DNA of 10,134 bases from Candidatus Omnitrophota bacterium (GTDB lineage: Bacteria; Ratteibacteria; UBA8468; B48-G9; DSTR01), in NCBI GenBank assembly GCA_023818865.1, contig JAMWDF010000074.1, positions 1 to 10,134 of the forward strand, in the 5' to 3' direction. Shown in pieces: positions 1-4,337 of this stretch; position 1 is the stretch's first letter; every line of letters begins with the position of its first letter. Below the pieces are notes generated by a model. That model saw nothing but the letters and a program-made list of their open reading frames with translations, did no database searches and was not told the DNA's origin. The translations under genes and the position numbers were made by a program.

Positions 1-192
1 CAAAGCAGGAAGAAGCATTGCGGCTAAAATAGCAATAATCGCAATCACTACCAAAAGTTCAATCAAGGTAAATCCAGAATTAGACCTCTGGCTGGTAAAA
101 CCTCTTGCCCCAAGGAAAACAGGTGAACGATTATTTATTTCTGGAACTAACTGGTTTTCAATCAACCCATTGAGTAGAAGGTTGCTTTTCAT
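1..192 (-). CDS. Type II/IV prepilin-like (pseudopilin) protein, partial
   Basis: This is the first 64 codons of a gene reading leftwards out of the window, translated by hand from the minus strand with ATG at 192-190. The product has a 40-residue leader and then the class III signal core: cleavage after Gly40, Phe41 at +1, Thr42, Glu45 at +5, and a hydrophobic helix LLVVIAIIAILAAMLLPAL. Proteins of this family are cut and N-methylated by a PilD-type prepilin peptidase and assemble through a type II secretion or type IV pilus-like machine. Only the N-terminal signal and helix are visible, so the C-terminal head and exact role are unknown. The leader is long for a classical pilin but of a kind common in PVC-group pseudopilins. 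No Shine-Dalgarno sequence precedes the ATG. The family call is firm; the start codon is less certain. Confidence 0.9.
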   Translation of the reverse strand, partial: MKSNLLLNGLIENQLVPEINNRSPVFLGARGFTSQRSNSGFTLIELLVVIAIIAILAAMLLPAL

Positions 193-205
193 TTTCTACT
201 GCTAA

Positions 206-234
206 ATTATACACTACCTGCCAATCAAAGTCAA
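206..234 (-). promoter_or_regulatory. Sigma70-type promoter of the prepilin gene
   Basis: On the minus strand a -35 box TTGACT (234-229) is followed by exactly 17 bases and a perfect -10 box TATAAT (211-206). Transcription would begin around 199-200, only about 7 bases before the ATG at 192, so the message would be almost leaderless. The boxes are seen directly; promoter activity is inferred. Confidence 0.75.
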
Positions 235-242
235 GTCTATCT

Positions 243-383
243 GTTCTGCATCATACCCAAATATCTTCCTTATGTGATTGTCTGGTAGCCCCCGGTCAAT
301 ACAAATGAATGAGAGAGTGGAAACACATAAAAGATAGCTCAATGGCTCAGAAATACTGACTGCTATTCCCGGTGATGCAGAAC
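243..383. repeat. 11-bp inverted repeat bounding a 141-bp segment
   Basis: GTTCTGCATCA at 243-253 is exactly matched in inverse orientation by TGATGCAGAAC at 373-383. The arms are 119 bases apart, too far for an ordinary terminator hairpin. They could be the ends of a small non-autonomous element, two facing copies of a regulator site, or chance. The string CTAT lies just outside both arms (237-240 and 384-387) but not at equal distance, so a target-site duplication is not established. Confidence 0.4.
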
Positions 384-403
384 CTATAACTAATCATTTG
401 GTT

Positions 404-433
404 TAGACAATGATACTAATTTTGGATTAAACT
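404..433 (+). promoter_or_regulatory. Weak candidate promoter for the leader ORF and GHL6-like gene
   Basis: TAGACA (404-409, five of six matches to the -35 consensus) and TAAACT (428-433, four of six to the -10 consensus) are 18 bases apart. Transcription would begin near 440, at the foot of the hairpin at 439-478. The match is modest and the region is AT-rich, so chance is a real possibility. Confidence 0.25.
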
Positions 434-438
434 TAGAG

Positions 439-478
439 AGAAGGTACCAGAGGAGAAAACTGGTGATACCAGCCTTCT
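439..478 (+). promoter_or_regulatory. Hairpin in the leader of the GHL6-like gene
   Basis: AGAAGG (439-444) pairs with CCTTCT (473-478), and TACCAG (445-450) pairs with CTGGTG (460-465) allowing one G-U pair. A 7-base bulge lies on the 3' side (466-472). The loop (451-459) holds the Shine-Dalgarno-like AGGAG, and the inner stem covers the GTG at 463-465, so folding could control entry of ribosomes into the leader ORF. There is no U-tract, so it does not look like a terminator. Confidence 0.35.
451..455 (+). promoter_or_regulatory. Ribosome binding site of the leader ORF
   Basis: AGGAG lies 7 bases before the GTG at 463, an ideal spacing. It is about 60 bases from the ATG at 516, too far to serve that start directly. 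It is the main reason for calling the leader ORF, because the glycosidase ATG has no comparable site of its own. Confidence 0.45.
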
Positions 479-519
479 TAGATGAACCTCACAGAAATCT
501 GAGAACTAATCGTGAATGA
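463..519 (+). CDS. Putative 18-codon leader ORF coupled to the GHL6-like gene
   Basis: A short reading frame starts with GTG at 463 and encodes MIPAFLDEPHRNLRTNRE (initiator read as Met). Its stop TGA at 517-519 overlaps the downstream ATG at 516-518 as ATGA, the classic arrangement for translational coupling by re-initiation. AGGAG sits 7 bases before the GTG. The glycosidase start has no good Shine-Dalgarno sequence, which coupling would explain. The peptide resembles nothing I know and has no run of one amino acid that would suggest attenuation; three Arg and two Asn fall in its last eight residues. It could be a chance frame, because 18 codons is too short for composition to decide. Confidence 0.42.
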   Translation: MIPAFLDEPHRNLRTNRE

Positions 520-3053
520 AAGGTATAGGGAAATTGCTTAAGGAATGGACTCTGGTCGGGCCTTTCTTTGCGCCAGATGGTCAACCACTCTGGTTTTCTT
601 TCCCTCTGGATGCAGCGAGGGAAGTCCCTTCTTCTTGTTTTTTCAATGGACAAAATATACCAGTGAAGAAAGTCACCGTCAAAAGCCACTTTTTTGACCT
701 GGAAAAAATGCTTTCTCCGGTGGTGGACCGGAGCAGTTATGGGAAGCGCAACCAGGCAATAGCTTTCACTTCTTTGAATACGTCAACTGACATAACCATC
801 ACTCTGGTTTATGATGCTGACTGGCGGGCGGTCTGGTGGCTGGACGGCCGGGAGGTCTTTGCCACCAGAGAAGGTAACAGTTTCCGTCGGGAAAAAAATG
901 AGGGTCACCAGGTTTTCCTTCCTTTAACTGCCGGCGAGCATACTCTGGCTGTTAGAATCATCAGTAGTAATCGTGGCTGGAACCTGAGATTTCAAGGGCT
1001 GGAAGTTAAGCCAGGTATCATTGATCTCTCCAGAATCGACCGGCAGGCAGCCTGGCGCGATTATAAGAAAACAGTGGTAAGGCTGGAAGAGAGACCCATA
1101 CCCAAAGGTTTCTGCGGAAATTTACCAGTAGAAAAATATGAAGAGTTGATGGCTAAGATGGGAGTTCAGGCTCGCTGGATTTCCGTGGTCAACCAGGACC
1201 AAGGACCACATTATCCTTCCTGCTATCTCGGAATGGACTCCCAAGCCAAGCCGGAGTTTGAAACCAACCTCGCCGATTGGGTGAAAATCCTTCACAAGAA
1301 AAGAATAGCGGTGATGAGCTGGGTAGCTTTAATTCTTGCCCGGTCAGCGGCTAAAAAACACCCTGACTGGCGTCAGGAGTATTTGATCATTGACGAACCA
1401 GGCAGGCAAAAATACCAGGAAACTGCCTGCTGCATTAATTCCCCTTATGGCCAGGCTCTCATTGATTTTTGTATTGAAGCTCTGGAGAAGTTTGACCTGG
1501 ATGGACTATGGTTTGACGGCGCTGCTTTCAGTCCTGTCTGGCACCGACCAGCCATCATTTCCTGCGTTTGTCCCTGGTGTCGGAAAAAGTTTAAGGAAGA
1601 TACCGGGTTGGAGATACCTGGTCGGTATGACTGGTCTTTGGCTGAATTTCCCAGCTGGGTGAAATGGCGGTATGAAATGTACCAGCAGTACTGGCAACAA
1701 CTGGTTGACACCATTCACCAAACTGTTCCGGAAGCCACCATTGTTTTCAACCACTATCACCGGGAAAACATTGGCTGGCATAGCGCTATTGCCCTTAATC
1801 CTTTCGGGAAAGACTTTGTCAGTGGCACTGAAGCTGACAGCGAGCCGTTGCGGGGCGCTTTTTACACGCGGTTAATGCGAGCCTATGGTCGGCCAGAGAC
1901 TGAGGTATGGATGGCTTTGGAACAAGGAAGAAAAGGGGTAAGAAACGGCCAGGAAGTGGTGTTCAACCCCAAAGAGATTCTGGATTTTGTTCTTGCCTGT
2001 GCTACGGCTGGCGGAAAAGCCAGTGTCGGCGGAGGAGATTTTGCGGTGGAAGGACCAGCCTTGCGCGATATCGCCCAATTACTGATTCCGCGGGCAGATT
2101 ATCTAAATCTACCTACTATCCCTTATATCGCTCTCCATGTTTCCCAGCAGACAGAAACCTTTGTCTTTGGCCGGAATCCTGATTACATCACCGAGGATTG
2201 GCAGGACTACTATTGGAATAGTCTCACTGGTTGGCATCATCTTTTGGCTTATAGCGGGCTAACCTGTGACATTGTTTTTGACGACCATTTGCAACTTTCC
2301 TGCCTGAAGAAATACCCGGTGCTCATTCTCCCTTTAGCCCTTGCTCTGACCAAAAAACAATACCGCACACTGATGGAATATGCGAGAAACGGAGGAACCC
2401 TGTTTACCGGACCGTGGTTCGGACTTTTCAATGAATGGGGAGAAGAAAAACCTGGCTATCCTCTTGGTGACCGAAACCTATTCCCTTTTGGCGCCAGTTT
2501 CCCTGACTGGTCGGTCCTGAAAAATAGACCCCAGCTAAAATTTTCCGGGATAGCCTGTAGAGTGCTCTCTTCCTTCACCGAAACAAGTCGCGAAATTTCC
2601 TTCGGCCAGACACTCAGCCGCCAGAAGTTAGGCCAGGGACAGATTATTCAGTGGGCTTTTGACCCGGGAACTCTTTTCCGCTATACGCCGGTAAAAGAAG
2701 TAGTTCAGTCTTTCAAAGAATTTTTCTTGCGGACAGTTCCAGTAAGACCTCTGGTTGAAGTCCTTGATGCTGAAAATTTGATTCTGGGCCTCTTCCAGCA
2801 GGGAAAAAATACAGTCGTTCACCTTCAACAGTTTCCTGTTCCCTGGCAACCGGAAAATGTTACTGTAAGAAAACCAGCAGTTCGCTGGAAAACACTTTTA
2901 CGCTGGAATGGGGAAAAACCAATTTCTGCTAAGTGCGCCCTGCCAGAAATGAGTCCAGAATTACCGGTGAAAAAAAGCAGTGGTTACTACCTTATTGAGA
3001 TTCCACCTTTTGACTGGGGGCAGATTATTCTCATTGGTTCCCAGCAGCGTTAA
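516..3053 (+). CDS. GHL6-like glycoside hydrolase with N-terminal beta-sandwich and GH42-type trimerisation-like domain
   Basis: This is a large enzyme (845 residues) of the hypothetical glycosyl hydrolase 6 type, expected to cleave a glycosidic bond. Residues 1-170 look like a carbohydrate-binding or PA14-like beta sandwich, with WTLVGPF at 11-17 and DWRAVWWLDGREVF at 102-115. Residues about 200-530 form the TIM-barrel part, with DLDGLWFDG at 327-335; Asp334 is the likeliest catalytic acid, by analogy only. Cys306, Cys350, Cys352 and Cys355 (the last three as CVCPWC) resemble the zinc-binding cysteines of GH42. Residues about 535-665 look like the GH42 trimerisation domain (glutamine-amidotransferase-like), and the C-terminus is a small beta domain ending DWGQIILI. 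There is no signal peptide, so a cytoplasmic place is likely. ATG 516 directly follows an in-frame TGA (513-515), so no upstream extension is possible. The substrate is unknown. Confidence 0.82.
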   Translation: MKGIGKLLKEWTLVGPFFAPDGQPLWFSFPLDAAREVPSSCFFNGQNIPVKKVTVKSHFFDLEKMLSPVVDRSSYGKRNQAIAFTSLNTSTDITITLVYDADWRAVWWLDGREVFATREGNSFRREKNEGHQVFLPLTAGEHTLAVRIISSNRGWNLRFQGLEVKPGIIDLSRIDRQAAWRDYKKTVVRLEERPIPKGFCGNLPVEKYEELMAKMGVQARWISVVNQDQGPHYPSCYLGMDSQAKPEFETNLADWVKILHKKRIAVMSWVALILARSAAKKHPDWRQEYLIIDEPGRQKYQETACCINSPYGQALIDFCIEALEKFDLDGLWFDGAAFSPVWHRPAIISCVCPWCRKKFKEDTGLEIPGRYDWSLAEFPSWVKWRYEMYQQYWQQLVDTIHQTVPEATIVFNHYHRENIGWHSAIALNPFGKDFVSGTEADSEPLRGAFYTRLMRAYGRPETEVWMALEQGRKGVRNGQEVVFNPKEILDFVLACATAGGKASVGGGDFAVEGPALRDIAQLLIPRADYLNLPTIPYIALHVSQQTETFVFGRNPDYITEDWQDYYWNSLTGWHHLLAYSGLTCDIVFDDHLQLSCLKKYPVLILPLALALTKKQYRTLMEYARNGGTLFTGPWFGLFNEWGEEKPGYPLGDRNLFPFGASFPDWSVLKNRPQLKFSGIACRVLSSFTETSREISFGQTLSRQKLGQGQIIQWAFDPGTLFRYTPVKEVVQSFKEFFLRTVPVRPLVEVLDAENLILGLFQQGKNTVVHLQQFPVPWQPENVTVRKPAVRWKTLLRWNGEKPISAKCALPEMSPELPVKKSSGYYLIEIPPFDWGQIILIGSQQR

Positions 3054-3059
3054 CCAGCC

Positions 3060-4133
3060 TTATCTTTTGACTCGGGCATTCCCTTCCCAGATACTCCAGA
3101 TTTCTTCTTCATCCAGTGGTTGGGCATAGTCAGTGAGCAAGGTTACCACCAACGCCCCGCAAGCCCAGCCAAACTGAATCCACTTTTCAGGTGGCCAGCC
3201 TCTGAGAATACCATAGAGCAAACCACCGACAAAGCCATCCCCACCACCGATTCTATCCAGGACAAAAATCTCTCTGGGTTCCACCACATACCAATCTGAG
3301 CCAAAAGACATAATGGCTCCCCAGAGGTGCTGCTGACAGCTAATCACTTCCCGCAAAGTAGTAGCAAAAACACTCGCCTGAGGGAAAGACCTTTGAACTT
3401 GTTCAATCATCCCTTTGAATCCATCAATCTTGCCAGCCAGTCCCTTTCCTCCGGTTTCCGGCCCTTCAATCCCCAGGCATAACTGGAAATCTTCCTCATT
3501 GCCCACCAGGATATCAGCCAGACTGGCAATTTCACTAAAAATAGCCCGAAGTTCCTTTTCTCGGTTCTTCCAGAAAGAAGCCCGGTAGTTCAAGTCAAAG
3601 GAAAGACGAGTGCCGTATTTCTTAGCGGTTCTGGCGATTTCCAGACAGAAATACCCAGTTTCCGGAGACAGCGCACCTATCAAACCTGACAGGTGGACAA
3701 CCTGCACGCCTTCCTGACCGAAAATTCTTTCCAGATCAAAGTCTTCTGCTTTCATTGTCCGGCCTACTTCCCCGGAACGGTCATTCCAGACCCGAGGGGC
3801 CCGGGAACCGTAACCAGTATCAGCAATATTGATCTGGTGCCGGTAACCCCAGGGACCACCCTGAGGCACTTCTTTAGCTTCTACCAGCATATGGCGGCTG
3901 GCTAAATTGTCTTTGATAAACCTAGCAATAGGACTTCCTTTCACCAGCGCCGTTAACACTTTCACCGGCAGTCCCAGATAAGAAACCACACTGGCCACAT
4001 TACTCTCAGCGCTGGTGGCTTGTATGATAAATCGGGTAGCACAGTGGACTGGTTGATTATCTTCAGGTGTTAGCCGAATACCCATACTGGTTGGCACCAA
4101 AAGAGCAAATGAACAACCTTTTTTTAGTTCCAT
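3060..4133 (-). CDS. PfkB-family sugar kinase, 2-keto-3-deoxygluconate kinase type
   Basis: This is a 357-residue ATP-dependent sugar kinase of the ribokinase/PfkB fold. The overall pattern follows KDG kinases, which phosphorylate 2-keto-3-deoxygluconate in uronate breakdown: ESNVASVVSYLG (43-54), PRVWNDRSGEV (113-123), HLSGLIGALSPE (147-158), FDLNYR (179-184), GNEEDF (211-216) and the C-terminal anion-hole motif DRIGGGDGFVGG (293-304), in which Asp299 is the expected catalytic base. Oddities: the usual Gly-Gly before the ANVA-type motif is Thr40-Ser41, and the usual Gly-Glu of the first strand appears to be Pro14-Thr15. Substrate preference may therefore differ. The ATG at 4133-4131 is preceded by AAAGGAAG at good spacing. 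It is transcribed divergently from the GH42-like operon and ends 6 bases from the GHL6-like gene. The family is sure; KDG as substrate is an inference. Confidence 0.85.
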   Translation of the reverse strand: MELKKGCSFALLVPTSMGIRLTPEDNQPVHCATRFIIQATSAESNVASVVSYLGLPVKVLTALVKGSPIARFIKDNLASRHMLVEAKEVPQGGPWGYRHQINIADTGYGSRAPRVWNDRSGEVGRTMKAEDFDLERIFGQEGVQVVHLSGLIGALSPETGYFCLEIARTAKKYGTRLSFDLNYRASFWKNREKELRAIFSEIASLADILVGNEEDFQLCLGIEGPETGGKGLAGKIDGFKGMIEQVQRSFPQASVFATTLREVISCQQHLWGAIMSFGSDWYVVEPREIFVLDRIGGGDGFVGGLLYGILRGWPPEKWIQFGWACGALVVTLLTDYAQPLDEEEIWSIWEGNARVKR

Positions 4134-4180
4134 TTTCTTCCTTTCGTTAAAATTTTTCCCTTCCTTTTTCCTTTAGAAAA

Positions 4181-4209
4181 ATCTTATTCGGTTTGCTTTT
4201 CTCTGTCAA
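4181..4209 (-). promoter_or_regulatory. Sigma70-type promoter of the KDG-type kinase
   Basis: On the minus strand a perfect -35 box TTGACA (4209-4204) is followed by 17 bases and TAAGAT (4186-4181, four of six matches to TATAAT). Transcription would begin near 4174, giving a leader of about 40 bases that contains the kinase ribosome binding site. Confidence 0.65.
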
Positions 4210-4220
4210 TTGCCTTCGTT

Positions 4221-4249
4221 TTTTCTTCTCCCCAGCCAGGCTGTATAAT
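4221..4249 (+). promoter_or_regulatory. Candidate promoter of the GH42-like operon
   Basis: A perfect -10 box TATAAT lies at 4244-4249. Seventeen bases upstream is only TTTTCT (4221-4226), a poor -35 box, and there is no proper extended TGn element. Transcription would begin near 4256 and give a leader of about 80 bases. A perfect -10 with a poor -35 fits a promoter that needs an activator, which is an inference. Confidence 0.45.
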
Positions 4250-4276
4250 TACCCTAAGGGGGAGGAGAGCTTAAGT

Positions 4277-4304
4277 CAGAGTTTTCCTTTCCAAGGCGAC
4301 TCTG
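4277..4304 (+). promoter_or_regulatory. Small dyad in the leader of the GH42-like operon
   Basis: CAGAGT (4277-4282) and ACTCTG (4299-4304) are perfect inverse copies separated by 16 bases. The dyad lies between the candidate promoter and the ribosome binding site at 4324-4329. It could be a weak mRNA hairpin or a regulator site; six-base arms are short enough to be chance. Confidence 0.2.
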
Positions 4305-4337
4305 GCGCCAAAAACTTCCTGTTAAGGAGAACAACTA

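Larger units (their letters stand above)
193..515. other. Intergenic region between divergent prepilin and glycosidase genes
   Basis: This 323-base stretch carries no full-length gene. It contains the prepilin promoter, an 11-bp inverted repeat whose outer ends are 141 bp apart, a weak plus-strand promoter candidate, a hairpin and most of an apparent 18-codon leader ORF. I see no tRNA, rho-independent terminator or known riboswitch core in it. The part between the inverted-repeat arms (254-372) has no coding signal I can support. Confidence 0.7.

Noticed and set aside
439..478. Hairpin considered as a rho-independent terminator or riboswitch
   Set aside because: It is not GC-rich, has a bulge and no following U-tract, and matches no known riboswitch core; kept only as a possible leader hairpin.
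463..519. The leader frame as the true N-terminus of the glycosidase, joined by a frameshift
   Set aside because: The ATG at 516 begins a peptide that runs straight into the WTLVGPF motif, no slippery run is visible, and the leader residues do not resemble a family N-terminus.
489..689. 66-codon minus-strand frame across the start of the GHL6-like gene
   Set aside because: It overlaps the leader ORF and the N-terminal WTLVGPF domain and encodes a low-complexity, unrecognisable peptide.
3693..3905. 70-codon plus-strand reading frame inside the kinase gene
   Set aside because: It lies wholly opposite a well-supported PfkB kinase, has no ribosome binding site or recognisable product, and is best seen as a shadow frame.
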